A DNA stretch of 64,000 bases, taken from the NCBI RefSeq assembly GCF_963259705.1, contig NC_081852.1, positions 59,582,859-59,646,858 of the forward strand. Direction: 5' to 3'. Both the position numbers and the translations under genes were made by a program. Positions 42,920 through 55,288 of the stretch are shown here, one piece after another; position 1 is the stretch's first letter; every line of letters starts with the position of its first letter. The stretch comes from Myotis daubentonii (taxonomy: Eukaryota; Chordata; Mammalia; Chiroptera; Vespertilionidae). The notes under the pieces were generated by a model. It had not been told where the DNA came from. It ran no database searches and saw only the letters and a list, made by a program, of their open reading frames with translations.

Positions 42920-43260
42920 ATTAAAAAATGAAATTTCATAAACATCAAACATTTTGCTCTTCAAAATAGAGTGCCAAGAAATGAAGACAGATGCAAATCA
43001 CACTTTTTGTCCAAGGAATTGAATGCAGAATATATAGATAACACTAAAACTCAACAAGAAGAAAACAAAACAGCAACCCAACTTAAAAGCTGTACAAGAA
43101 ACTTGAACAGACACGGCACCAAAGTGGATACCCAGACGGCAAATAAGCAGAGGAAAAACACTGCGCGCTGTCAGTCGTCAGGGAAGTCCAAATTAAAGCC
43201 ACATTGAAATAGCACTTCACATGGCGAAGAAACAAACAAGAACAGACAGTACCAAATGCT
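42920..43260 (+). mobile_element. Old L1 fragment
   Basis: AACATCAAACATTTTGCTCT, TTGAATGCAGAATATATAGA, AAAACTCAACAAGAAG and AAATTAAAGCCACATTGAAA are in the order of an L1 ORF2 3' region. Stops and frameshifts are frequent. Confidence 0.75.
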
Positions 43261-46109
43261 GGCGAGGCGCTCCAGCCTCCTCGGCCAGCAGCCAGTGGTA
43301 GCCTGAGACCATGGGTGGACCCTGGCATCCCCGCCCACAGAGCGCTCACCCATCTGAGGGCAGGGATAGCCTTCAGTCGGTGCATCCGGGTGCATATCTG
43401 TGGGTGAGGGGTGCTGGGCTCTTAAGGGCGTTGGGGCCGGGGGCGGGGGGTGGGGTGGTGAAGCGGGAGCATGGATGCATACAACCCTCGCTCATTCAGC
43501 CTTGACTTCCGGTGCTGTGTGCGCTGTAACTGGACAGAAATGCTTGCCGAGTGGAGGAGGCTCAGCAATTGGGTGGTGGCCCCAAGGTTGCAGCAGCCGG
43601 CGTTTGATGCCACCTCTGTTCCAAGGCTGGGCTGTCAGCTCCTGTAGTTGAGAGAACGTGGCTCCCGTGTGGGTCCACCTGGTCCTGGTTCTCTGTGCTC
43701 CACCCATGATCCACTTTCTCATCAGAGAAGGGCCCTGGGATGTCAAGCAGGTCCAGAAGGGAGGGGAGCAAAGGCCCCGGGCTCAGATGCGAGGACCAGG
43801 ATGGCTGAGACTTGCCGAGCCACTCCGGTGTCTTTTTGAGCTCTGTGATTGCCCCCTCCCCCCCCCCCCCCACAACCCCAGGCCCGAGGTCACTAGGCAA
43901 CACCATTGCCCTCCTCCCCTGCCTTCATCTGACTGTCCTTGGTTGTGGTTTTGGAATGACTTTCCTCTCAGCCGGAGACATAACCATCTCAGCAGGAGGC
44001 CTGCCCCTGGGAGGTGATTCCCGCTGGGAGCTGTGCTGGGGCTGGAAGCCACTGTTCTCTCCCCAGGAGGAGGTGGCTTGGTAATTTTAGGGGAAATGGA
44101 AGCGTTTCTGGAGGGGGCGTGGTTCTGCCGTCTTTCTCCTGGAGTTCCTAGAAACGTTTTGTGGAGGCCTGGACTTAAAGGCCTGACACCCCGCTCACTG
44201 TGGGGTCCAGGTGCGAGAAACCCGCTGTCAGTCCTCTCCTCCCCTGTGGGGCTTTGTCTCGTTTCCGTTTAACTGTCTGGCTGTGTGCAGACGGGCGTTT
44301 ACCAGGAGCCCCGCAAGTTCCCATTTGGAAGAAGGTGGGTGTACATTAAGCACAGAGTGAAGTCTGCTCAGCTCCCCCCGGGGGGCCCTGTAGCGCCAGG
44401 GGGTGCCCGCCCTCAGCAGGACGTCCTGCTGAGGCTAAGTCTGTGCTGATAGGGCCCAGCCCCAAGGGCGTCTTAGATAAACTGGGGCAGCCAGGAGGCA
44501 GGGAGGAAGACCAGGAGACAATGCCCTTTCTGGCCTGCCACCTGCTGGAAGCCCAGGCTTCTGGAGGAGGGCGGGGCATCCCCCCCCCCCCCCCCGCCCC
44601 AGGGTCTTTCTGGGCTGCACAGGGCAGGGCGGAAACAGAGCAGAGGAAGTGTGCTCTGGGCAAATGAGATGCTGTGGCCTGTGTCACCCGTTAGTCAGAG
44701 ATCTGTTTGCAGAACCTTTCGGGTCGAGTGGGTTCACCTTCGTCTTCAAGGTCACACCAAGTCTGTACATTTTTATTTGAGAGCAACGTGGCTCGCAGAC
44801 CGGCCGTTGGGGATGTGCAAAGAGACGTCTTCAAGAAAACTCTGTTACAGCAGCTCGAGGAGATCGATAGATTCTATTTGCTCCAGGATCAGAGCTGTTT
44901 TTATTTATTTAAGGGGCCAGTCACTGGGGAGAGGATTGAACACTGAGCCGCTGGGCTTACAGACCGGCCCAGATCGCTGGCTCTGCTCCCACTCGGGCTT
45001 CACGTGGTGCTGCCCATTTATAAACACGCTCTTACACAGAACCGGGAAAGCCATCGCAGTCGGCGACTTCATCAGGGGTCGCCTTGTTTCGTTATGTAGC
45101 GTAAACTCTTCTGTGACCGCTTTCTGCTATTTGGAGGGCAGGATTTCTTCTTTCTGCTCCAGAACACATTGGTACAGCCAAACGTTCGAAAGAATGGGAG
45201 CTACAGATGGTCCGCAACCCAAGGGATTTGCAGGTCAGTGAAGTACCTGAAAGTCACCACCAGCTCCTGGGACACAGGGCCCTTCCCTCCATTGTCACCC
45301 AGGGGACGCGCTCACCGCAGGCGGAGATGGACGCGGCAGGTTGCGGCTGCTCCTGGCATGTCATCACCACCCTCCCGTCCGTCCGTGGGCTCCATCACAA
45401 TATGGGAAGAGTCCGAGGCTGCATGATGGTCCCACTGGCCCCTTCAGGCCTCTGACAGGGAAGAATTGGGAGACGTTTTGGGGAAGCCTGGCTTGTGCAG
45501 CAGGACTTCAGCTGGGAAGGAAACGTTCGGAGACACTGCGGACAAGGAGAAGCCGGGAGAGTTCTGTCCAGGCATCTTCCATTTCTGGATTGTCTGAGTA
45601 ATTCCCCCAACCTGTGGAGTTGAGCAAATGAAAAGGGGTCAGCAATGCTGATCCATGTTTACATTTGGAAGCATCTGAGGTTCCTGGTCACGTGAGAGAT
45701 GCGATGAGGGCTCGGGCTCTGTAGGACCCCCCCCAGCCTGTCACCGCGTGGACAGTGACCTGGCAGCACGCAGTGCCCGGCACCTGAGCGCCGGTGTCGC
45801 CTGGGTCCCCAGCTTCTGAGGTTGCTGCCATGAAATTCCATCGGCTCACACATCCACATAAATAACTTAATTTAAATGACTTTCACCATGAGGCCTGCCT
45901 GTTACTGTGAAGTTTACAAAGATTGATCTTCCTCTTCCGAATGTAGATCAGTGTGGAATGTGCTTCCGGACTAAGCTGGGACGTAATTTTGGCTGGAAAG
46001 AAACTGGTGAACTTCAGGCGACACGGCCCCATCACTCCGTGTTCTGACAGCTAATAGGGGCGACTTAAAAAGTGTCAGAAAAAAGGGAGCTTTTAAGTCA
46101 TGGACTAAT
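43261..46109. other. 2.8-kb intergenic stretch, no gene recognised
   Basis: Includes poly-C runs at 43857-43871 and about 44580-44595. A frame at 44707-44946 (79 codons) has a helical-looking stretch (KKTLLQQLEEIDRFYLL) but no similarity I can name. A block at about 45900-46010 is unique and of intermediate composition. Confidence 0.35.
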
Positions 46110-46400
46110 GCAGTGTACCAGCTGCCCTTAACTGCTGTGACAAATTACCACCAACCTACGGCCATAAAACAATGCACATTTATTCTCACAGCCCGGGAGG
46201 CCAGAGTCTGGAATGAGCCCTGCCGGGCGAGGTGGTGGTGGGCCGGCCGCTGCCTTCTGCAGCCCACAGCGCTGCCCTCTGTCCTCACAGCCCGCAGTGA
46301 GGCACCTGCAGACTCTTCTGCTCTGCTCCCAGCCTCCTGCCTGTCCCCTGAGGACGCTGGTCCTTACATCACTCCCTGTGAGGGGTAATTCCATGTGTCG
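46110..46400 (+). repeat. Ancient mammalian interspersed repeat, family not assigned
   Basis: AACTGCTGTGACAAATTACC, AACAATGCACATTTATTCTC and ACAGCCCGGGAGGCCAGAGT are hallmarks of a common old mammalian repeat; the right part is GC-rich and diverged. Confidence 0.5.
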
Positions 46401-46516
46401 AGTGAGCAGACTCTGGGATGTGCAGAGAGCGGTGACGGGGCCTTGGAGCTATTATCAGCTGAGGGCGTCTCATCTGAGAACCAGCCCCTTCCCCGCAGCT
46501 CTGACCACATCTCTCA

Positions 46517-46575
46517 GTGGCCCCTCTCGCACACCCAGGACTGTGTGTGGCCCCTCTCGCACACCCAGGACTGTG
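46517..46575 (+). repeat. Tandem duplication, 30-bp unit, two copies
   Basis: The unit, starting GTGGCCCCTCTCGCACACCC, occurs twice head-to-tail with almost no divergence, indicating a recent event or a short two-copy VNTR. Confidence 0.95.
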
Positions 46576-48254
46576 GTTCTCAGGAGGAAAGCTTTCCTTG
46601 GAGACGGAGCTGGGGTCCCACACCGGTAGGGAGGAGCCCCAGGCATCAGGATGGTTTATGTGGCCCTCAGCTGTGTCCTGAGGGAACCACTCTCTGTGAA
46701 GGGAGAGTGAGGGCTGGTGTGGGGACAGCACAGCCCTCTCAGGCACACAGGCGCGGTCCTGTCCTTGTTGGGAGTCTCCTGCAGGGGCAGTTTCCAGGGC
46801 ATCGATGCCCAGCCATCACTCCCTCCCAGAGAGAGCCATGCGCCGGTGACGGGCGGTGCATCAGCTGTGGCTGCAGTAGCCGCGCCTGTTGTCCGTCTGA
46901 AATTTGCAGGCTCTGAATCACACCGTCGGTCCCTCCCAGGACGCTCACCGTCCGTCTCTGCCAGCCCGTAGCCCAGAGAAACGTCTCCGCTGCGCCTCCC
47001 ACTTCGTTTTGTTTCCAGAATGTTTCTCATCCAACGACTTTCACTCCTCGGGGCTCCTACCTGGGCTCCAAGGTGCTCCATCTTCTCCGCAGTCGGCAGG
47101 GCCTGGAATGCTCGCGGGCCATTCCTTCCAATTTATGTCCCCAGCTTGTCCCTGGCTCCCTGGAGCTGGGGGCTCTAACACAACAGTGTGAGGGACCTGG
47201 AGGCCGCCAGCTCGACCACCCTGACGGAGGACTGTTCCCAGCTTAGGGGAGTGCAGGGGTGGACAGGGGTCCTCGCTACAGGGACCGCCAAGGTCATGTG
47301 CCAGGGTCAAGCTGTCTTGGGCTAGCCCCCTCTGCTAACTTGAATTCTCCCCTCCATCCCCAGGGGCTCCCCAATACCGCCCTGCCCCCCCAGGCACCAT
47401 GGCACTCTGCTTACGGAGAACTCGGCCTACAGCAGGTCCTAACCACCCGGCAGCCGCGACGGAGCCTCGGTAGACAGTTTACCACAATCCAAATGCCTCC
47501 AACTATTCAGCTTAAATAAAAAAAAAAAAAGACATTTCAGAAGTTTTCCCCTTTGGATGTTTGGTCAGACGTGGATATCAGGTCCACATTTGTCCAAGGA
47601 ACTCGGCCCTGCAGTGTAATGTGAGCACCCTGTAAGTTCAGCATTCTCGCGGTGCTCGTTAAATATGTCTGTTCATGTGCACTAGTTTCTCATTCCTCAC
47701 ATCTGTCGCATGAAACAACTGTATCAGGTTCGTTTGAAGGTGGGACTTCAATGAAAAGATCCAATTAGGCTCTGAGACCAATGGCGCTGTTTACTAAAGC
47801 CGGTTTTTTAAACCGGAAATCCAAACTCAGTTTTCTAATCAGCACCGAACTTCCCCCTTCTGAGAAGGAGGGACGCTTTGTTTCAGACATAGCCCGGGAG
47901 AAAGAAGACAATTAACATAAAAGTCCAGGTGATTCGATGAATATTCATGGAGACCATGTAATCAGGTCTGTTCCTTATCTGCGTTCCCATTCGAAGCTGA
48001 AGCCGGTTCCTGGAATAGAAAGAAAGATTGCAGAGCAGCTGCGCTGCCTTGCATTTCTCCCTGAGACGCGGAGTCTCTGTCGATAACCCTCGTGTTCTGT
48101 GTGACAAGGTGGAGGCGCCTCACACCGCAGGGCTGGTCACTGGAGGATCAAATGCCCTGGAATCCCGTTGCCTCTCACAGGCACCTGGTGCTCGAACCTT
48201 GTTAGGTGTTCAGTGGGTTGGGCAGCACAAGTGTCTGGGATGTTGCCCTTTATT
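46576..48254. other. Intergenic sequence with an AT-richer, conserved-looking block
   Basis: No gene recognised. From about 47520 to 48010 the sequence is AT-richer and unique, with an interrupted palindrome CCGGTTTTTTAAACCGG at 47800-47816 and a TGAATATTCATGG motif. Confidence 0.3.
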
Positions 48255-48449
48255 TATTTATTTTTTTAAAAAAAATATATTTTTATTGATTTCAGAGAGG
48301 AAAGGAGAGGGAGAGAGAAATAGAAACATCAAGGATGAGAGAGAATCTGGGGACCGAGCCTGCAACCTGGGCATGTGCCCTGATTAGAAATCGAACCGTG
48401 ACCTCCTGGTTCATAGGTCGACGCTCAACCACTGAGTCATATCATCCAA
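48255..48449 (-). mobile_element. VES-type SINE with internal deletion
   Basis: TTTTATTGATTTCAGAGAGG, then GAGAGAATCTGGGGACCGAG (the CTGCCTCCTGCACGCCCC block is missing), AATCGAACCGTGACCTCC and CAACCACTGAGTCA. Duplication GTTGCCCTTTATT is at 48242-48254 and 48450-48462. Confidence 0.94.
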
Positions 48450-49029
48450 GTTGCCCTTTATTCGTAACAGTAATGATAATAATGCAAATGTAAAACGGTG
48501 GGGGTGATGGGGAGATCACGTGACCATGGGATCCTCTTGACCCCGGCTGCGTGGCTGGCCAAGCTCTCGCTTCTCCATGGTGTCCACAGGCTCATGGTGA
48601 TAGCCTGTTGGCTGAGAGGGTGTTTGGGAGCATCTGGTAAGTGGTAGCCTTGGTAACGGTGGTTTTCTGGTTGTCAGAGGTGATGGTTGGCGGTGACAGG
48701 AGCTGAGAGGATGGTAGGATGTGGAGACTGAGAATTTGCCCGTGGTCAGTGGCTCGGCTTCTTCCAGATGCTAACAGCTCTACTGGAAGAAACCCAGGTC
48801 CAGTCGTTAGGAAATGCTGACATTATTGCTAATCAAGCAAATACATTGAACATAAAGTGACACTGTGTGTCACCGATGACAGTGACAATGAAATCCAGGT
48901 GAGCCAGAGTGGGGACCTGCAGCCTGGCATAAGCTTCCGGGGCCGTCACCCCTGCCATGCCCTTAGAAAGGTGCAGACCCCAGTCCAGCAGTGGATGCTG
49001 GAGAAGCTGGTAGGTCTCACTTTTTTTTT
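48450..49029. other. Intergenic sequence, nothing recognised
   Basis: Unique sequence without supported features. Confidence 0.4.
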
Positions 49030-49247
49030 TTTTTTTAAATATATTTTATTGATTTTTTACAGAGAGGAAGGGAGAGAGATAGAGAGTTAGAAACATCGAT
49101 GAGAGAGAAACATCGATCAGCTGCCTCCAGCACATCTCCCACTGGGGATATGCCCGCAACCCAGGTACATGCCCTTGACCGGAATCGAACCTGGGACCTT
49201 TCAGTCCGCAGGCCGACGCTCCATCCACTGAGCCAAACCGGTTTCGG
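49030..49247 (-). mobile_element. VES SINE, young-looking
   Basis: TTTTATTGATTTTTTACAGA, CATCGATCAGCTGCCTCCAG, GGAATCGAACCTGGGACC and GAGCCAAACCGGTTTCGG. CTCAC plus a T-run flanks both sides (about 49016 and 49248). Same GGATAGAGCG-type head as 4307 and 28791. Confidence 0.93.
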
Positions 49248-49261
49248 CTCACTTTTTTTTT

Positions 49262-51889
49262 TTTTGCAGAGGATGTTAATTCTAAGTAAGACCTTGATAA
49301 TGAAAAAGGAGGGACAATCTACATGGGCAATAACAGGAGACTGGTGAGCAATATGGTAAGTCAGTAGAGCAGCTGACTCTGTAGACAGTGAAAGTTGTGC
49401 TGGACCTTTGAGCAGGACCACTGGTCAACAGAGACCACCACCCAGCAGCTCTAACCCTGGGTGTGTGCCCACCAGCTGCTGGGCATGAGGAGGGGCGCAT
49501 GCAGGGTGTTTGCAGGGGACGGGTACCAGCAGCAGGCCCTCGCAGCCACAGGGCATGGGCAGTGCACACGGAGGCAGGGTTCTGACCTGGAAGCGTGCTC
49601 AGACGCGTTACAGGAAAACTGACAGTAGCAGGTGGACCTCCTGTGGCCCACGGAATGACCTGGGCTGGAAGGGTTACGTGGAACCAGCTTTCTTCCTGCA
49701 GCTTTGACTGGGGACGGTCTGGCTTCTTTGGGAATTTCTGAGTCTTTGGGGTTGTTGCCAATGAGCTGTTACCACTTTGGTCACCCCTCAATCAATGCAG
49801 GGGGCGATACATAACCGACTGTGTTATGTAAACCCACCTCCGTGTGGTTTTCTCTTTTCCTGTTTCTGTTCACCAGTCAGGGTGCGGGTCAGCGACTCTG
49901 CTGGGGCCCCTGAGGGCACCTGCTGGGCCAGCACCCATCAGAACCGTCTTCTCCAGCCGTATCTGTCTCTGCCTCGTCGGAGCCGCCTTCTTGGGAATGC
50001 TGGAAGAAAGATGAGCTCCTCTCCAGCCCTTGCGTTGGGGATTATAAAAGAATAATGACTCGGTGACTTAAAGATTTAGTAGCCAGGTTGTTACAGTCTT
50101 AGAGCAGAAAGAAGATTAATGAGCTACCAGCTCGACATGTCTCCAAAAAAGAACAGTCCTTTAATTTCTAACTTGGTAAAACTGGTGCCCGCTCCTGTTT
50201 TGCAAGAGTAGTTATTTTGCAACATGATTTTTTGCTCTCAAAGGAGCTGACTCAAGCCCGTGAAGTCACCCCAGGCATAGGAGGTGGCTCAGAGTCCACC
50301 CTGGTTCACTGAGGGCCTGGGAGTCCCGGTGCCAAGTCACGAGGAGCCCAGCCGGCGAGCCCATGTGCCGAGTCACACGTGCAGGCTCCCAGCAGTCCCG
50401 GGGGAGGCCCACACAGCCAGTGAGCCTCTCTGACATGAACCCCCCAGCTCAGTCAGATGACACAGCCTCACGGACCGACCTGAGCCAGGGCACCCGGCGG
50501 CTGCTCCTGAGTTCCCGACTGGGAAACCACGGGGTCATAAATGCCACCGGGTAAGCTGCTGCAAGAACTCATGGTGCCCAATGTGTTTCACCTGTTCCCA
50601 CCCCTCGCCCCATTTCTTTTGCTGAACAAATTCCAGATATGTCATTTCATCTGTAAATAATTCAGTATCCTTTTTTACACTCTTGAAACAAAAAACTTTC
50701 GGAAAATTACAGATAAAAAATAGGAAACACCAGTGTATCCATCACTCCAAATGTTGACATTTTTGCTATTTACTTCTGATCTTTATTTTTTCCCAAGAAA
50801 TATCGCATTTTAGATGAAGTGGAAGCCTTCTTAGGCTCGGAGGCCCTCCTCCAACTCCCCACCCCCGCCGGCCCTGAAAGTGATGCCTGGCCAGTCCATC
50901 ATCATAACCTAGGCGCTGTGCAGATATTTAAAACTAGAGCCCGTGTTGGGGTGTTTTAAAGCATACGTGGATGGCAGTGTTTCACCTTTTCCCATTATTG
51001 CTCCCTTCTGGAGGAAAGGGAAATGAAATAAATGAACTTCTCCCTAATGAGAGAAATTAAATGGCATGGACTAGGGGTCGGCATCCCTGTATGGGGCGGT
51101 GTCGCCCACTGAGGAGGCTGCCGCGTGGGGGTCTGCATGTGCACCCGGTGTCGGCTCCTCAGGGGCTCGGGTGTGCCTAGCTCCGCCGGGTTCCTAGCCT
51201 CAGGCGTTGACACGCGGGGCCGGGGCCTTCGTCGTGGGCTGTCCTGTGCATCAGCAAGTTCCCTGGGGTGTCTGGTCTCTGGCAGATGCCATCGTGGCAA
51301 CCACACGTTTCTCAGTGGCCCAGGTGACTCAGGTCGGTCACACACACGCTGCTGCTGTATTTTCTCTGAGCACAGACAGCATTTATCTCCCCATCCGCTC
51401 TGCGTGGACAGCTGGGTGTCGGGGGGTATGTTCAGTGATGTCATGGAGCAGCAGGCGGGCGGGCAGCAGGGTGGTTAGCCCGTCAGCAATGCTGCCCTGA
51501 CCTGCGATCCTCCAACCTCGGTGCCATGGTCACCGGCTCATGGTTCTCATGATGGTGGTGTCCCTCGTGTCCTGAGCCCACCTCCTGCAGCTGGAAGAGG
51601 TCACGGCCTGGCCCTGTCCTCGGGAGGAAAGCCCTGCTCTCCAGAGACGGTTACCCTCCGCAGTCCCAAGCAGCCCGGCCCCGCAGGACTGACCCTCGCT
51701 TTAGTTCCGCCGTCTGCTGGGTGTGGATGGGTCTCATTGCTTTAATCTGCATCCCCGTCACAGGTCACAGTCTGCCTGCCTTCCCTGGGAATGGCCTCAC
51801 AGAGCCGTTGTGCGTTTGGTCTACGAGACTCTTTTCCTTTTCCTTATCAACGTGTAAGAAAATCATCGCACTTCCTAGGTACCGATTAT
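49262..51889. other. 2.6-kb intergenic stretch, no gene recognised
   Basis: Mixed composition, only short conflicting frames (longest about 169 codons at 49282-49791, minus, no domain). No RNA gene seen. Confidence 0.4.
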
Positions 51890-53480
51890 TTTACAGGTTG
51901 CATGCACTGCAAGTAATTTCCCCCGTCTTTTCCTTAATTGTTTTTCATTTGTTTATGATGTCGCCTGTTATGCCCCAAACGTACATTTTGATATGGTCAT
52001 ATTTATGAGTCTTTTTCTTCCTGACTTATGTTTTCCCCTTCTTTCCCTGTGGTTTATTAGAATATCCTTGTACAATTTTTTCGAATTTGTTTTTTGCCAC
52101 TAGGCCTTTGCTACATTTGAAATTATAATTGTCCTTGTTGGGAAGGAGGGATCTTTGATGTTTCCCATTATGGAAGGCTCGATGTCCTGGAATTATTTAT
52201 CGAGTCCCGTGATCAGCAAAGCTTTCTCACTGTAGACCAGTGTAGTCGTGTGTGGGTGGTAGGGGTGCTGTTTCTGAGCGTTCTCATCGCCTCATGTCAC
52301 CATCACCACCATCAACATGACATCACTGTTGATGTTGACCTTGATCACCTAAATTGAGGTGTTCGTTAGTCTTCTCCACTGTGATTTTTATTATTTTTTA
52401 AAAAAGTATATTTTTATTGATTTCAGAGAGGGAAAGAGATAGAAACATCAGTGATCAGAGAGAATCATTGATCAGTTACCTCCTGCATGCCCCCCACTGG
52501 GGATCGAGCCCACAACCTGGGCATGTGCCTTGACCTGGAATCGAACCGTGACCTCCTGGTTCATAGGTTAATGCTCACCCACTGAGCCGCACCGGCTCGG
52601 CTGGGATTTTATTCTTAAAAACAAACAAACAAACAAACAACCAAAACACCTTTCTATGCTGTTTCTCTTTGGAAGTAAATTACTATATGCAGTCCACCCT
52701 TAAGGAATAGGACCTTCTATCTCCTAAAATTATTTGGAATTCCCCTGTGTGGGAGATATGCCTATTCTCCATTTATTTATTAATCATTTATTTATGTCAG
52801 TGTGGACTCAGGGACATTTACTTTATACTTTGGGTTATAATCAAATACTGCATTACTAGTGCTATTGCTGGTGATCAAATACTACATTCCAGCTTCGGGC
52901 CTGGGAGCGCCTCCAGTTGGCGCCTCTATCTTTGACATCCCCATAGTTGCGGTTTTTTAAAAAAGTATTTTCTCACCTTCTGACATCATAATGTGTTCCA
53001 GACTTTTCTTACATTTCCTGCTCTAGATTCTATCCAGTGTATTTTTTCGTTTTAGATATTGACACTTTTATATCTGTAAGTTCTGTTTGGGTCTCTTTAT
53101 ATTTTCCATATTCTTAAACATGTTTCACATACTTACACTGACCATTCTACTGCCCTTGTCTGTAATTCTGTTATTTCTGGGTCTGTTTCCATTGGTTGAT
53201 TTACCTCCTGGTCATGGCTCATATTTTCCTGTTTTGTTGAATATACATGATCATTTTGTTTTGAATGTCAGGCATTGTGAATCTTACGTTGTTGTGTGAT
53301 GGATTTTGTTGTATTTTTTAGAAAGAGTTGGACCTTTTTCTGGTGTGTGGTTGCTCGAGATGAGTAGAACCTGTGAAGGCAGGATCCTCAGGTGATTTGG
53401 GCAGATCCAGAGCAGCCTTTCATGGGGGCTGAACTGCGGTTGTGCTGGTGTGGGACCAGCAGGAGGGCCCAAATTCTTTA
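51890..53480. mobile_element. Probable old L1-derived sequence, split by a SINE
   Basis: GTTTATGATGTCGCCTGTTATG with ATGGTCATATTTATGAGTC resembles complement of L1. 53030-53300 (CTATCCAGTGTATTTTTTCG; GTCAGGCATTGTGAATCTTA) resembles another common old L1-associated segment. Family and strand are uncertain. Confidence 0.45.
52397..52602 (-). mobile_element. VES-type SINE
   Basis: TTTTTATTGATTTCAGAGAG, ACCTCCTGCATGCCCCCCAC, GAATCGAACCGTGACCTCC and CCCACTGAGCCGCACCGG. Flanks TGTGATTTTTATTAT and TGGGATTTTATTCT form its duplication. An (AAAC)n tract follows at 52617-52641. Confidence 0.92.
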
Positions 53481-53559
53481 AAAATTTTTTTCTCATTTAT
53501 TTCATTTATTAAAAAACAAAAAGCCGGGTATTTTTTTGTTCATTATGTGATGTATAGGT

Positions 53560-55030
53560 TACAAGGATAGCCATTTCTGAAATTATACCATCATACAAAA
53601 GAACTAATTAAAGCAGTTAATTTTAGAAACAGATTGGGAAGGAAGAAATAAAACTGTCTTTGTTCATAGATGACATGATTTTCCATGTAGAAAATCCAAA
53701 ATAACTGAAAACAAAATGAAACAAACCTCTTAGAATTAACAAGCAGCTATAGCAAGGTTTCAGGATTCAGAGGTAACATACAAAAGCCAGTCACTTTCCG
53801 AGACACCACCAATGAACAAGTGGAATTTGAAATTAAAAACACACTATCGTTTATATCAGCATCCCCCCAAATGAAATACATATGTGCAAATCTAACAAAA
53901 CGTGTACAGGGTCTGTGTGAGGACAAGTATACAAGCTCTGATGAATGAAGTCAAAGATCTACTAGTAAGTCAATGGAGTGATGTTCCATGTCCACGGACA
54001 GGAAGACTCAATATTGCCAAGATGTCAGTTCTTCGCTTTTTGATCTGTAGATTCACTGTAACCCCCTCCCCACGCCCCACCCTCCGGTCAAAATCCCAGC
54101 GTTATTTTGTGGATAATGACAGACTGATTCTAAAAGTTATGAGGAGGCAAAAGACCCAGAATAGTCAACTCAGTATTGAAGGAGAAGAACAAAGCTGGAG
54201 GACTGACACTACCCGACTTCAAGACTCAGGAAACCACTGTAATCAAGACAGCGTGGTATTGGCAAAAGAATGGACACAGAGAACAATGGAACAAAATAGA
54301 GAGTCCAGAAATAGACCCACGTAAATATAGTCAGCTGATCTTTGGCAAAGGAGCAAAGATGACACAATAGACGAGAATAGTCTCTGTAATAAATTAAACT
54401 GGAAAAACTGGACAGCCACGTGCAAAAATATAAAAGGATATAATCACAGACCTTATACCATCACAAAAATTAACTAAAAATAGATCAACTGTGTTACATT
54501 CAGGCAATGGAATATGATCCAGCAATTGAAAGAAATGGGCTAGCAAGTCGTGAAAAGACACAGAAGAACCTAAGGAAAGACGCCAGTCTATTAAGGCTAC
54601 ACGCTGTTTGGTTTCAACTATATGACATCCTGGAAAAAGTGAAACTATGGAGACAGTAAAATATTAATGGTGGCCAGGGGTGGGTGGGGGGTATGAATGA
54701 GCAGGTGAGTAAAGAGGAGACTTAAGGCAGTGAAACCACTCTCTGTGTGACACTCTCATGGTGGACACATGCCTTTATACATTTGTCCAAAGCCATAGAA
54801 CGCACACCAAGAGTGGTCCCTAGTGTAAACTGTGGACTTTGGGTGATCATGATGGGTCAGTGCAGGTTCATCACTTGTTACAAATTCAGCATCTGACGCG
54901 GATGCTGAAGGTGGGGGAACCTTCGCGTGTGGGGGGGTGAGTAGGGAGTACCTGGAACTCTGTACTTTCCATTCAGTTTTTCTGTGAAAACTGCTCTAAA
55001 AATAGCTTATTAATAAACATAGAAAAAAAC
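53560..55030 (+). mobile_element. Old L1 fragment, ORF2 3' part and 3' UTR
   Basis: The plus strand follows L1 order: CTTTGTTCATAGATGACATG, GGTAACATACAAAAGCCAGT, AAGGAGAAGAACAAAGCTGG, ATCAAGACAGCGTGGTATTG, then 3' UTR (AGGTTCATCACTTGTTACAA) ending near AATAAACATAGAAAAAAAC. Translated pieces recall the ORF2p segment with ACLTLPDF-like and AWYWQKNGH sequence (54176-54370). Frameshifts and internal deletions make it dead. Confidence 0.85.
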
Positions 55031-55244
55031 ATGCTGAAATTTCAGATTGAATAATTTTGTATGATAACTTCAAAAAGTCACACACTTTTAAGCCATTTTT
55101 CTCAAATACCTTTTTTTCCGGAAATGTTTGTCCCTCCCCCTTCCCCTTCGAGCGGGAAGGTTGTCCTCCCTTCTGTCTGCTTAGATGGGTGGTGAGTTAG
55201 TTGATTACTTTATTTATACTGCTGTCTTTGCTTGATGGCTGCCC

Positions 55245-55246
<2 letters not shown>

Positions 55247-55287
<41 letters not shown>
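55247..55287 (+). repeat. (GT)n microsatellite, about 20 units
   Basis: Uninterrupted GT array, the longest perfect dinucleotide array in the window, so likely polymorphic. Confidence 0.98.

Positions 55288-55288
<1 letters not shown>

Noticed and set aside
44707..44946. A 79-codon frame with a helical-looking stretch
   Set aside because: No similarity recognised, no conserved context, and overlapping frames are equally open.
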